Shown: positions 1 through 7,429 of the stretch, one piece after another | How the letters are laid out: each line of letters starts with the position of its first letter | How positions within the stretch are numbered: position 1 is the stretch's first letter | Source: Occallatibacter gabretensis | Lineage (GTDB): Bacteria > Acidobacteriota > Terriglobia > Terriglobales > Acidobacteriaceae | DNA length: 64,000 nucleotides | Reading direction: 5' to 3' | NCBI RefSeq assembly: GCF_001449115.1 | Contig: NZ_LAIJ01000005.1 | Location: 1-64,000, forward strand | Notes under the pieces: model-generated | Told to the model about the DNA's origin: nothing | Seen by the model: the letters and a program-made list of their open reading frames with translations, nothing else | Database searches by the model: none | Made by a program: the position numbers and the translations under genes

Positions 1-93
1 CAAAGGATTGTTCATCCCTCCATCTCAACCGCTATCACCCTCCACTCATATAGCAATTAAGATGCGTCGGCCCTGCGCCAGCTCGCCTAACAC

Positions 94-122
94 TTGACAG
101 AACGGGCTTGCGCCCATAGTCT
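94..122 (+). promoter_or_regulatory. candidate sigma70-type promoter
   Basis: A perfect TTGACA lies at 94-99. Possible -10 boxes are CATAGT at 115-120 (15-nt spacer) and the weaker TAGTCT at 117-122 (17-nt spacer). No protein gene follows, but a series of hairpins and a terminator does, so the promoter would drive a non-coding transcript. The -10 match is mediocre. Confidence 0.4.
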
Positions 123-123
123 A

Positions 124-305
124 CTAATACTCGCAGCGTTGAGCGCGGGGAAGGATTTTCATGGTGAATCGTTCGATCTCCGCGTGTTGTCTGTGCTGCT
201 GTGAGAGCAGCGCTACGCGAGCGTCTCGATAAGCTAGGAATCCGACAGACAGGATTGAGCTAAAACGAGACCCACCCGCGACAAGCGTGGTGGGATTTTT
301 ATTTT
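124..305 (+). ncRNA. candidate structured small RNA
   Basis: About 180 nt between a TTGACA promoter box and a T-rich terminator, with no convincing reading frame on either strand. Visible helices are 144-151 with 177-184 (8 bp, one G-U), 195-200 with 206-211 (GCTGCT/AGCAGC, 5-nt loop), and a three-tier hairpin in which 223-228 pairs with 266-271, 232-235 with 258-261 and 239-243 with 252-256. A terminator hairpin follows. The size and position suit a housekeeping or regulatory RNA, and 6S-like is possible by length only. No family-specific motif was recognised, so the name is left open. Confidence 0.35.
271..305 (+). terminator. rho-independent terminator before tRNA-Cys
   Basis: CCACC/GGTGG arms with an inner CGC/GCG extension and a one-base bulge, loop GACAA, followed by ATTTTTATTTT. 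It closes the candidate small-RNA unit just upstream of the tRNA. Confidence 0.6.
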
Positions 306-352
306 CGGGACGAGTTACGAAGGACCAGGACGAAAACCTTCGTGGCTTATGA

Positions 353-428
353 GCACCGGTGGCGAAGTGGTTAACGCGCTGGTCTGCAAAACCAGTATTC
401 ATGGGTTCAAATCCCATTCGGTGCTCCA
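353..428 (+). tRNA. tRNA-Cys (GCA)
   Basis: Full cloverleaf with encoded CCA. The acceptor GCACCGG pairs with TCGGTGC at 418-424 (one G-U pair). The D-arm spans about 362-378. The anticodon stem is CTGGT/ACCAG at 379-383/391-395 with loop CTGCAAA (anticodon GCA at 386-388). The T-arm is ATGGG/CCCAT at 401-405/413-417, the discriminator is T425 and CCA is at 426-428. An integrase gene starts 90 bp downstream, and a second copy of the tRNA 3' portion lies at 8391-8436. The 3' half of this gene is therefore probably supplied by the inserted element while the 5' half is native. Confidence 0.95.
383..400 (+). other. attL core inside tRNA-Cys
   Basis: These 18 bp cover the anticodon loop, the 3' anticodon stem and the variable loop, and are repeated exactly at 8391-8408. 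Similarity continues into the T-arm and acceptor but with substitutions. Crossover in the anticodon region of a tRNA is common for tyrosine recombinases, and the integrase gene directly downstream supports this as the island end. Confidence 0.85.
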
Positions 429-465
429 TAAATTCAATAACTTACTGGATTTTCCGTAGGGCCTT

Positions 466-488
466 AACACCACTAAACACCACTGAGA
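466..488 (+). repeat. left arm-type repeat (CACCACT units)
   Basis: Two CACCACT units ten bases apart (AACACCACT at 466-474 and ACACCACTGAGA at 477-488) lie between attL and the integrase start. A matching pair in the same orientation occurs at 8288-8311 inside the other end. Such repeats are typical of integrase arm-binding sites. The assignment is inferred from position and repetition. Confidence 0.5.
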
Positions 489-517
489 TAAAATATGAGT
501 ATTGCTGGAGGCCCGCA

Positions 518-1732
518 ATGCTCAAGAAAACGGTCGATCGGTATCAACACGGCTCTGTACGAAAAGTAAAACGGGCACAGGGATTCGCCTGGGAGTTTCG
601 CTACTACCTCATGGAAGGGTCGGTACGGAAACCGAAAGTACAGACCTTCGACTCGGCGATCTACAAGACCGAAAAAGCTCTCCGTCAACACTTGGAGAGC
701 TTCGTCGTTAAGCTGAACGAGAAAACCGAATACGCCCGCTCTGCCGGCGTTACGTTCGGCGCTCTGCTCGACCGCTACATAGCCGAGGAGATGCCTCCGC
801 GAAAGTCCACGAAGGGTGGATACCTCTCCATCATCAACAGCAAGCTGCGGCCTCAATGGGGCTCCCTTCTCTTGTCTGAGATTCGGCCCGCTCAGGTTCA
901 TACGTGGTTGCAACATCTCGACCTCGCACCTGTGACGAAGGGGCATATCAAAAGCCTCATGCACAAGCTCTTCGATCTTGCGACATTGTGGGAGTATCTG
1001 CCCCTTGAGCGGCGCAATCCCATCGAAATCGTCAAGGTGAAGAACGTCACGATGCGGACGAACGAGGTGATTGTCTTATCGGCTGAACAGTTCCGTGAGA
1101 TCGCGCCGAAACTGCCTGAGCACGTCAACATGATCGCGATGGCTGCAGCATGCCTCGGTCTTAGAGTGAGCGAGATTTTGGGCTTGCAATGGTCGGACAT
1201 CGATTGGGAGAAGCAGACAGTTTCTATCCGGCGTAGCGCCTACCGTGGTGCTATCGACGACACGAAGAATAACTCCTCGAAGGCCAAGCTCCCCTTGCAT
1301 CCCACCCTCGCGACATTGCTCCTTGCCTGGAAGATCAAGTGGTCTGAGCGTGAGGAGCTAATGCAGAAGCGCGCGGCATTACGGACGCGTAAACGGCCTC
1401 TCAAGAAGAACGAATTTGGATGGTTGTTCGCCAATCCCAACACTGGAATGCCTTACATGTCGCCCAGCCTTCAGCAGCGTTGGATTCGGCCCGCTGGCGA
1501 GGCAATCGGACTGGAAGGTTTAGGCTTTCATTCGTTGCGCCACTCGTATCGGACTTGGCTGGATTCGGCGGGCGTAGCCCCCGGCGTCACCAAGGACTTG
1601 ATGCGTCATTCCGCCATCAGCACGACGTTCAACGTCTATGGGCGAGCGCTGTCACCTGAGAAGCGAGAGGCAAACAACAGAGTCATCGAAATGCTTCTGC
1701 CCTCTCTACCTTCTCCCGCTGAACCTAGCTAG
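518..1732 (+). CDS. tyrosine recombinase / phage-type integrase
   Basis: A 404-residue site-specific recombinase that would integrate and excise the island at tRNA-Cys. The C-terminal catalytic domain shows the family residues R216 (in GLRVSE), H338-x-x-R341 (HSLR), H364 and the nucleophile Y374. The N-terminal half, with its AP2-like arm-binding segment and SAM-like core-binding domain (about residues 60-165), fits the length of the P4/phage integrase class. The ATG at 518 is preferred because CTGGAG precedes it at a suitable distance; an in-frame upstream extension would run back through the tRNA and is unlikely. It starts 90 bp after the tRNA and converges with the excisionase-like gene, overlapping it by 8 bp. 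Confidence 0.93.
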   Translation: MLKKTVDRYQHGSVRKVKRAQGFAWEFRYYLMEGSVRKPKVQTFDSAIYKTEKALRQHLESFVVKLNEKTEYARSAGVTFGALLDRYIAEEMPPRKSTKGGYLSIINSKLRPQWGSLLLSEIRPAQVHTWLQHLDLAPVTKGHIKSLMHKLFDLATLWEYLPLERRNPIEIVKVKNVTMRTNEVIVLSAEQFREIAPKLPEHVNMIAMAAACLGLRVSEILGLQWSDIDWEKQTVSIRRSAYRGAIDDTKNNSSKAKLPLHPTLATLLLAWKIKWSEREELMQKRAALRTRKRPLKKNEFGWLFANPNTGMPYMSPSLQQRWIRPAGEAIGLEGLGFHSLRHSYRTWLDSAGVAPGVTKDLMRHSAISTTFNVYGRALSPEKREANNRVIEMLLPSLPSPAEPS

Positions 1733-1970
1733 CCTCAAGCCAATCTCTGAGCCGTTCTTTAGAGAAACGCCACAGCTTCCCTACGCGGACGGCAGGGATT
1801 TTGTGAGCTCGTGCCATCAGTCGCAGGGTCTTTGGGTGGCAATGTAGGACGGCGGCAGCCTCCTTGAGATTCAGCACATTGTCCGATGAACGATCCTGCT
1901 CATGGGGAAAGCGGGCCTCATGGATATTGTCCATCGTGACGCTCGCGGGGGGCTTCTTCATGTCAACCAT
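1725..1970 (-). CDS. excisionase-like HTH (MerR/HTH_17 type) protein
   Basis: An 81-residue protein whose C-terminal half (about residues 33-80) reads as a winged helix of the excisionase/HTH_17 family. It starts with LNLKEAAAVLHCHPKTLRL, continues with the wing VGKLWRFSK and ends with a DWL helix. The ATG at 1970 has TGGAG seven bases ahead, and a TTG 18 bases upstream is less likely. It lies tail-to-tail with the integrase and overlaps its last bases, a frequent int/xis arrangement. The likely role is directionality factor for excision or regulator of the integrase. The N-terminal 30 residues are without a recognisable domain. Confidence 0.8.
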   Translation of the reverse strand: MVDMKKPPASVTMDNIHEARFPHEQDRSSDNVLNLKEAAAVLHCHPKTLRLMARAHKIPAVRVGKLWRFSKERLRDWLEAS

Positions 1971-2155
1971 GGTGACTCCAGTACGCAAGGCTTACGTCCG
2001 ATTCCAACTTGGCTGATGCCGTAGCTGTATGTCCAATGAAAAGTTGTGCGGGAACTATTACTCGGAGGAATAGTGCTTCGGCCAACCCAGAGGAAAGTCA
2101 CTCACATCTTACTGACGAACAGGGGTTCACAGGTTTCGTCCGGAGTTTTGGGCCC

Positions 2156-3091
2156 ATGAGTCAGATTGATTTTCGTCTCCTTCAATCCGCCATTGTGTTA
2201 GCCGACGAGTTGAACTTCTCTCGTGCCGCTTCCCGCCTCCACTTGACCCAGCCTGGGCTTACCAAGCAGATACAGGATCTGGAGTCTCAACTGGGCGTCA
2301 TACTCTTTGAGCGAAGCAGCCAAGGCGTTGAGCTCACGGAGCCTGGCCGGGTCTTCATAGAACATGCGAAACTCGCTGTGTTTCATTTGGAACGTGCCGT
2401 GCATTTGACTCGCGCGGCGGCCAAAGGAGCGGAGGTCGTCGTCAACTTCGGAAGCTCTCCATATATTGACCCGTACATCGTTTCGACTGTGCTCTCCGTT
2501 CGGCTTCCGCTATTTCCAACGATGCGTGTCCATACTCACAGTCATTTCTCGCACGAACTGATGCGCCAAGTCAGTTCGGGTGAACTGGATATTGCTATCG
2601 TCGCGGCTGGAGAAGAGAACTCACGCTTGAACTTCTTGGAACTCGAACGCCATCCCCTGTTCGCCCTTATGAAGACTGAGCATGACGCCGCGCGAAAGAG
2701 ATCCGCCTGTTTAGAAGACTTTGACGATCGAGTATGGGTGCTATTTGGAAAACATGTTCACCCTACGATGCACGACTTGATCCTCTCCCGTGCCGAACTA
2801 CTCGGTGTTAAGCCTAGCGAAATTCACTATTTCACGACGGCGGAAGAGGCAGCTTACCTTGTGGCCAAGCATGAAGGAATAGCCTTCTTGAATCGCACTA
2901 GCGCTTGGCGGGTCGCTCGAAACGGACTGACGATGCGCCCCTTAGATGAACCGACCCTTGCGGTAAAAACAACGCTCATCACTCGCGCGGAAGACAGAAC
3001 TCGTTTGACTAGCGAGTACGTGAGATCAGCTAAGAGGAAGCTCGAACGGAAAAGTGACGGCGACCAGCAGAGGCTTCCATTGGCCGTCTAA
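2156..3091 (+). CDS. LysR-family transcriptional regulator
   Basis: A 311-residue LysR regulator. Residues 1-60 form the winged HTH (FRLLQSAIVLADELNFSRAA, then LTQPGLTKQIQDLE) and about 90-300 form the periplasmic-binding-protein-like effector domain. The ATG at 2156 is chosen because the canonical HTH begins there and CGGAG lies ten bases upstream; the open frame extends further but without family similarity. No divergent target gene is present: the neighbour on the left is the excisionase-like gene and on the right the zinc-ribbon gene on the other strand. Its regulon may therefore lie elsewhere. It is part of the island. Confidence 0.9.
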   Translation: MSQIDFRLLQSAIVLADELNFSRAASRLHLTQPGLTKQIQDLESQLGVILFERSSQGVELTEPGRVFIEHAKLAVFHLERAVHLTRAAAKGAEVVVNFGSSPYIDPYIVSTVLSVRLPLFPTMRVHTHSHFSHELMRQVSSGELDIAIVAAGEENSRLNFLELERHPLFALMKTEHDAARKRSACLEDFDDRVWVLFGKHVHPTMHDLILSRAELLGVKPSEIHYFTTAEEAAYLVAKHEGIAFLNRTSAWRVARNGLTMRPLDEPTLAVKTTLITRAEDRTRLTSEYVRSAKRKLERKSDGDQQRLPLAV

Positions 3092-3288
3092 CGGCGGAGA
3101 CGCTCGTCTGTCTCTTCAATCACCGCTTCGTTCAAGGGGCCTTCACGTCCACACTGCGAGCAATGAAAAACACCAGCGGCATCAGGCATCCCATCTGGAT
3201 CTTCGCGCCGCGATGCACGGCCGCATTCAGGGCAAATATGTGCGTGAGTTAACTGAATCTCCTTAAGATCTTCCTTCTTGTTGTCCAA
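3088..3288 (-). CDS. small zinc-ribbon protein
   Basis: A 66-residue protein with two CxxC knuckles (CPEC at about 19-22 and CSQC at about 43-46) separated by about 20 residues, and a short acidic-basic tail. This is a classic zinc-ribbon layout, suggesting a nucleic-acid- or protein-binding adaptor. The only available start is TTG at 3288, which lacks a good Shine-Dalgarno. A strong AAGGAG sits about 30 bases inside, followed by no ATG/GTG/TTG at the usual spacing except TTA, so the true start is uncertain. It is convergent with the LysR gene, overlapping by 4 bp. Function is not assignable beyond the fold. Confidence 0.55.
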   Translation of the reverse strand: MDNKKEDLKEIQLTHAHICPECGRASRREDPDGMPDAAGVFHCSQCGREGPLNEAVIEETDERLRR

Positions 3289-3500
3289 AATTTACGCCTA
3301 TCTCGACTGTTGTCGTAATTTCGGAATGCGGTGTTGACTGCGATTCGGCAAAGCACAGCGCGTCATCACCCGAATTGTGACTAATCACGGTTCATGAGCC
3401 CTTCCGGCCTGACCTCAGCTCACCGCCTGAGCAGACGAGGGCGCGTTGGCGCTGAGCGGAGTGAAGTTGATCATCCCAGCCCGCGGTCGTCCGCCGGTGC

Positions 3501-3875
3501 TCAGGTGTCCACGATCTTCGGGATGATGTAGGTACCGTCGCGCAGGTCGTAGTTGATGAGGTCGGGCTTGCCGTCCTTCATCTCGTACACGCTGAACTTC
3601 TCGCTGGCCGTAGTCTTGATGTAGGTGAACTTGTCGTCGTGGTAGATCGACTGGACGGCGAAGGGGTCTTCGTTCTTGAACGTGTAGTCGAACTTGAGCT
3701 GCAGCGGATACGCACTCTTGTACTCGTCTACCGCCTGGGTGACATGGCTCTGTAAAGTAGCGAGCTGCTGTTTGGCCTGGTCAAGCTGTGCAGCGGGAAC
3801 GTACTGCGCCGGTCCTGCCGAGGCTGTGATCGAGGATTGGTCGGCAGGCTGGACGATGACCTTCAGGTCAGGGTC
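3501..3875 (-). pseudogene. C-terminal remnant of VirB9/TrbG-type conjugation protein
   Basis: The minus strand is open for 124 codons with no start and an in-frame TGA just upstream (3876-3878). The translation carries the VirB9/TrbG C-terminal signature: YPLQLKFDYTF, DPFAVQSIYHD, KFTYIKT, VYEMKDGKPDLINYD and a final GTYIIPKIVD. VirB9/TrbG is the outer-membrane core-complex subunit of type IV secretion systems and is normally about 300 residues. Here only the C-terminal domain survives, and neither a VirB8 nor a VirB10 partner is present. It marks the island as a descendant of a conjugative element. Confidence 0.75.
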
Positions 3876-3877
3876 TC

Positions 3878-3940
3878 ATGGAGCTGATTCAGTTGGCGAA
3901 GCTATACAAGAAGCCTATACAGTTCTTCTTCGGCAGTTGA
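3878..3940 (+). pseudogene. C-terminal stub of an XRE-type HTH regulator
   Basis: On the plus strand 20 codons read MELIQLAKLYKKPIQFFFGS and stop. This matches the last helix of the Cro/C1-type HTH fold (LxxLAxLYxxPxxxFF). The rest of the fold is missing, because the sequence 5' of it is the VirB9/TrbG remnant on the opposite strand. The join at about 3871-3880 is therefore a deletion or recombination scar. Too short to be functional. Confidence 0.45.
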
Positions 3941-4212
3941 GCGCCATACAGTCATAACAAGCTCGGGTTGGAGGCCGGAATTGCGAGGCTGTGCGAACTC
4001 CTGACCTTGTGGTGTCCATCCTGTAATGACAACAAGCCGACGTAGTATTACCAATCGAATGCCGGGTGCGTAAGCCATCAAGGCCTACGCATCTTGCATG
4101 CACAGGCTTTGATTTCGTTTCACCTTCGACGATCTGTCCCAATGCTTCATAGCCTTCAGATCCTCGCGCTCCTCACGTTTACTTCCAATAGCTCCTAAGT
4201 AGACAGAAGCTG
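3941..4212. other. non-coding stretch in the island
   Basis: No reading frame here looks like a protein on either strand, and no hairpin or terminator of note was found. It separates the scar from the TetR gene and is probably decayed sequence. Confidence 0.4.
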
Positions 4213-4899
4213 TTATTCCTTTGAGGCACCGGATCGGCCGGATCGCTTAGAGATTGCACTCTTCGGCAATCGCGGTACCGACTGAACTCCCGCCCAAAGC
4301 GTTGCGATCGTCTGCTCGGTCACGAGAGTCTGGTCAGACAATCCAGGTACAACTCCTTGAATAACAAATAGTGTGGCGAGGCCAAAGATCGTAAACCACC
4401 AGGTGTGGGCTATCACGATGTCACCCCTATTTGGCAATCCTTCATCCTTGGCAACATCGAAAAAGAGCTGCACGAAACGCGCGAACAACGGCGCGCCCAG
4501 GTCGTCGATGTATTGTCCAGCGCGGACGCCGTTTCTGTTTTCAGGCCCGAACCAGACGTTGCGGAACTGCTGTGGATGGGCAATGCAGAATTGAATCAAG
4601 CCGCGTGAAGTCGCAAAAAGACGCTCTTTCGGTGACAGATGTTTCGCTGCAACCGCGTCGAAGTCCTGAACCATCAGCCCGATCGTCTCGCTGCTCAACT
4701 CAGCAAGAATGTGCCACTTGTCGGGGAAATGCTGATAGATGACGGCGTGCGTATAGCCGATCTCTTTAGCGATCTCGCGAAGCGTCACGGCTTCGTAGCC
4801 GCGATCGGCAAACATCTTGCTGGCGGCGGCAAGGATTTCGCCCCGCAACCTCTCCTTGCGCTCTAGCCGTCGACTTGGTGATGTGGATGTCACTTCCAT
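4213..4899 (-). CDS. TetR/AcrR-family transcriptional regulator
   Basis: A 228-residue repressor. The N-terminal three-helix HTH (about residues 17-63) is canonical: ILAAASKMFADRGYEAVTLR, then EIAKEIGYTHAVIYQHFPDK. The all-helical ligand domain follows and ends in a basic tail rich in S, K and R. It is divergent from the NAD(P)-binding gene at 5058, with a 158-bp intergenic region containing repeated AACCA/TGGTT half-sites, so it probably represses itself and the cassette at 5058-7271. The inducer is unknown. Confidence 0.92.
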   Translation of the reverse strand: MEVTSTSPSRRLERKERLRGEILAAASKMFADRGYEAVTLREIAKEIGYTHAVIYQHFPDKWHILAELSSETIGLMVQDFDAVAAKHLSPKERLFATSRGLIQFCIAHPQQFRNVWFGPENRNGVRAGQYIDDLGAPLFARFVQLFFDVAKDEGLPNRGDIVIAHTWWFTIFGLATLFVIQGVVPGLSDQTLVTEQTIATLWAGVQSVPRLPKSAISKRSGRSGASKE

Positions 4900-4943
4900 A
4901 GCTTAGTCTGTTTGGCCGCTTGCTGCGACCAAATGTAGATTTA

Positions 4944-4988
4944 TAACCATTGGATACAAACCATCGATTATTTTGCAACCAATGGTTA
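4944..4988. promoter_or_regulatory. multi-copy TetR-type operator
   Basis: TAACCATTGG at 4944-4953 is an exact inverted match of CCAATGGTTA at 4979-4988. Each arm is itself near-palindromic (AACCATTGGAT at 4945-4955, AACCAATGGTT at 4977-4987), and a third AACCA lies between them at about 4959. The cluster sits between the divergent TetR gene and the first cassette gene, where a TetR repressor would bind. Confidence 0.65.
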
Positions 4989-5057
4989 CATTAGACCTCT
5001 AATTGTCAGACCGCGTATTTGGATTGGCGGCCATATACGAGGCAAAAGGAGAATGCG

Positions 5058-5684
5058 ATGAAAGTTCTAGTGATAGGAGCGGCGGGCAAGAGCGGCGAGG
5101 CGCTGGTAAATGAGGCGCTTGCGGCCGGACATAAGGTGACGGCTTTCGTGCGCGGTACTTCGCAGTACAAGAAGGAGAACGTCAGAGTTATTACGGGAGA
5201 CGTGCTGGACGCGGCTGCGGTCGACGTTGCAGTTGCCGGACAGGATGCTGTCATCGACGCGTTGGGCGGCAAGACGCCTTGGAAAGTGACGACGATGGAA
5301 ACGAACGCCGCACACAATATTGTGGACGCGATGCGGCGCAATGGCGTGCGCCGGCTACTCAAGATTTCAGTGGTGGGTGCGGGCGAGAGCGTCAAGAACG
5401 CCGGCTTCTTCAACGAGCACGTACTCATGCGGACGTTTTTGAAGGGTCTGCTGGTGGACAAGGCGGGCATGGAAGCCAAGATCGAAGGCAGCAACTTGGA
5501 CTGGACGCTCGTGCGGCCGCCGATGTTGACCGACCACGAGAAAACCGGCATTGCTAGGGTGCTGAGCACGGAGGGTGGCGAGAAGGCGCACAAGATCGGG
5601 CGGACCGATCTGGCAGCCTTTATAGTGCAGCAACTGGAAAGTGGCCAATATGTGCGGCAGGCAGTGACGGTCACGACCACATAG
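5058..5684 (+). CDS. NAD(P)-binding oxidoreductase of the atypical SDR (NAD_binding_10) type
   Basis: A 208-residue protein starting with the Rossmann glycine motif (VLVIGAAGKSGEALVNEAL, GxxGxxG at residues 7-13) and an arginine at the end of strand 2 (TAFVRG), suggesting NADPH. The frame shows the NmrA/BVR-B-like pattern of GDVLD, an AVIDALGG loop and RRLLKISVVGAG. The ATG at 5058 follows AAAGGAGA with good spacing and defines the glycine-rich N-terminus. It is the first gene of the cassette divergent from TetR. The reaction is unknown; related proteins reduce flavins, quinones or act as redox sensors. It has no membrane segment. Confidence 0.85.
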   Translation: MKVLVIGAAGKSGEALVNEALAAGHKVTAFVRGTSQYKKENVRVITGDVLDAAAVDVAVAGQDAVIDALGGKTPWKVTTMETNAAHNIVDAMRRNGVRRLLKISVVGAGESVKNAGFFNEHVLMRTFLKGLLVDKAGMEAKIEGSNLDWTLVRPPMLTDHEKTGIARVLSTEGGEKAHKIGRTDLAAFIVQQLESGQYVRQAVTVTTT

Positions 5685-5843
5685 CAAGGCCTCCGCGAGG
5701 ATCAACCAACTCATCGAGGCGATCCGATCGGCTTTGTAAAGGCCTGTAACGACTCATGCGACAGATAGCTGTGGAAACTCACGGGACTAGCGGAGTGCTA
5801 GCTGCGCAAATCACGCTGCAAGAACGAACAAGGAGAAACGAGC

Positions 5844-6716
5844 ATGTATTTAGTCATGGGCATTACAGGAAACGTTGGGGGCGCCACTGCGCGGCACCTG
5901 CTGAAGCAGGGAAAACAGGTACGAGCACTAGTGCGCGATCGCGAGAAAGCGGCGAAGTGGGTAGACCAAGGTGTGGAGTTGGTTGAGGGCGACTGGAGCG
6001 ATGCGGCAGCCATAGCGGCGGCGCTCAAAGGCGTTGAGGGCGCGTTTGTCATGTTGCCGGCTGTATGGGCGCCCTCGCCTAATTTCACAGAAGCAAAGGG
6101 CCTGATTGCGAACTATGTCGAGGCGCTGACCAAGGCAGTGCCTCCGCGGGTGGTAGCGCTCTCGTCGATGGGCGCGAATAGAACAAGCGGGTTGGGGATG
6201 ATTACGGCCTTAGCGCTTTTGGAGAATGGTTTTCGCAACCTGACCTTTCCAGTCGCATTTGTCCGCGCAGGCGGCTTCTTCGAAAACTTTCTTTTCGGCT
6301 TGCAGGCCGCCCAGGGCGGAACATTACCGGTCTTCTACAATCCTACCAACCGAAAATTGACAATGGTCGCGACGGATGACATCGGCGCAGAGGTGGCAAC
6401 TCTTCTCGCCGGGCCGACGTGGTCAGGGCATCGCGTCATCGAGCTGGGTTCGATGGTAAGCGCGGATGAAGTGGCCGCACAATTGGGTGAAGTCCTGACA
6501 CTCGACGTAAAAGCCTTCGCACTTCCGCGTGCCGCCTGGGCGGAAGCGTTCGAGCAGTTCGGTGTCCCGAAGGGCCACACTGGGCCCGCCGAAGAAATGT
6601 ACGAGAGCGTTAACGCGGGATGGATGGACCTCGGAGTCACGGGTACGGAGCACGTAGCGGGTACGACGTCTCCACGCGATGTATTTGCGGCTGCACAGAA
6701 CGCCGTCAAGGCGTAG
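5844..6716 (+). CDS. NmrA-family NAD(P)-binding protein
   Basis: A 290-residue atypical short-chain dehydrogenase. The N-terminus carries MGITGNVGGATARHLLKQG (GxxGxxG) followed by ALVRDREKA and VEGDWSD, the NmrA/QOR2/triphenylmethane-reductase pattern. The classical SDR YxxxK pair is not evident, as usual for this group. AAGGAG lies a few bases before the ATG. It lies 159 bp after the first oxidoreductase and probably in the same TetR-controlled unit. QOR2-like quinone reduction is a reasonable guess, but substrate residues cannot be assigned. Confidence 0.88.
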   Translation: MYLVMGITGNVGGATARHLLKQGKQVRALVRDREKAAKWVDQGVELVEGDWSDAAAIAAALKGVEGAFVMLPAVWAPSPNFTEAKGLIANYVEALTKAVPPRVVALSSMGANRTSGLGMITALALLENGFRNLTFPVAFVRAGGFFENFLFGLQAAQGGTLPVFYNPTNRKLTMVATDDIGAEVATLLAGPTWSGHRVIELGSMVSADEVAAQLGEVLTLDVKAFALPRAAWAEAFEQFGVPKGHTGPAEEMYESVNAGWMDLGVTGTEHVAGTTSPRDVFAAAQNAVKA

Positions 6717-6772
6717 GTCCGGGGCAAGCTTAACCAGCCCGGTTCCCTGGAAACTGCGGAGCTAACGTCAGC

Positions 6773-6808
6773 GGGTGGAACCGGACGGCTCATCGTCCGG
6801 TTCCACCC
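6773..6808 (+). terminator. long perfect hairpin between NmrA and DoxX genes
   Basis: Arms 6773-6787 and 6794-6808 are a perfect 15-bp inverted repeat (GGGTGGAACCGGACG and its complement) with a 6-nt loop. No T-tract follows, so it may be an mRNA-stabilising or partial-termination element inside the operon rather than a full terminator. Confidence 0.55.
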
Positions 6809-6851
6809 TGTCGAAAGGCCATCCGATCCCAACCGCAAGACGAGGATTCTT

Positions 6852-7271
6852 ATGAAAACTGAACAGACAATAGATAAACCCGTGCGGGCAGGTCGAGCAA
6901 TTCAAATAGCCGCGATGGTAACAACCGGCCTTGTCGCTTTCATGTGGGTGTACTTCGGAAGGCTATATCTCATTCACGATCCCGGAGAATGGAGGATTGC
7001 CAATCAGCAGCTCGGATACCCGCTCTATATCATCCCTCTGATTGGCGTAACCCACATCCTTGGTGGCGTGGGCCTTCTGATTCCCAATGTGCCTCGATTG
7101 ACTGAGTGGGTCTATGCTGGTTTCTCGATCACTCTTTTACTCGCGTTCTATTCACAACTGAACGGCGGTGGCAGTACCTGGGATAAGTTTGATCCGATTC
7201 TCGTCATGGCGTTCGTCTTCGCTTCGTATGTATTGAGACGCTGCATGCGCGCAAACAGGTGGTCGATATGA
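6852..7271 (+). CDS. DoxX-like integral membrane protein
   Basis: A 139-residue protein with four hydrophobic segments (about residues 18-38, 55-75, 83-103 and 115-130) and the DoxX-like elements YPLYIIPLIGVTHILGG and LTEWVYAGFSITLL. DoxX family proteins are small inner-membrane proteins often found beside redox enzymes and regulators of stress genes. It is downstream of two NAD(P)-binding proteins, so the three may form a membrane-linked redox or detoxification unit. The ATG at 6852 follows GAGGA at slightly long spacing. No catalytic residues can be pointed to. Confidence 0.82.
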   Translation: MKTEQTIDKPVRAGRAIQIAAMVTTGLVAFMWVYFGRLYLIHDPGEWRIANQQLGYPLYIIPLIGVTHILGGVGLLIPNVPRLTEWVYAGFSITLLLAFYSQLNGGGSTWDKFDPILVMAFVFASYVLRRCMRANRWSI

Positions 7272-7377
7272 AGAAACGCTCGGCGCAGTTTTGTTTTCCA
7301 GGCACGCCGTTAGCGGCACCATCTGTCCGGCCAAACGCTCTTATGAGGACTTCCTTAATCTAAGAGCACTACCTTTA

Positions 7378-7411
7378 AAAGTGTAAACTGTCATTTGACA
7401 ATTTACACTTT
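7378..7411. promoter_or_regulatory. 34-bp near-perfect palindromic operator
   Basis: AAAGTGTAAA at the left and TTTACACTTT at the right flank an inner CTGTCA/TGACAA, centred on TT. The 34 bp are symmetrical apart from one mismatched pair and the centre. It lies 19 bp before the GTG of the HTH protein at 7430 and is a strong candidate operator for that protein. Confidence 0.7.
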
Positions 7412-7429
7412 ATCTCTTACCTTCAGTCT

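Noticed and set aside
124..305. Naming the small-RNA candidate 6S RNA
   Set aside because: Length fits, but a single long helix with a central open bubble was not seen; several separate hairpins are present instead.
3915..4142. 75-codon minus-strand frame with several cysteines
   Set aside because: Cysteines are not in a metal-binding spacing and the frame overlaps the scar; no ribosome site.
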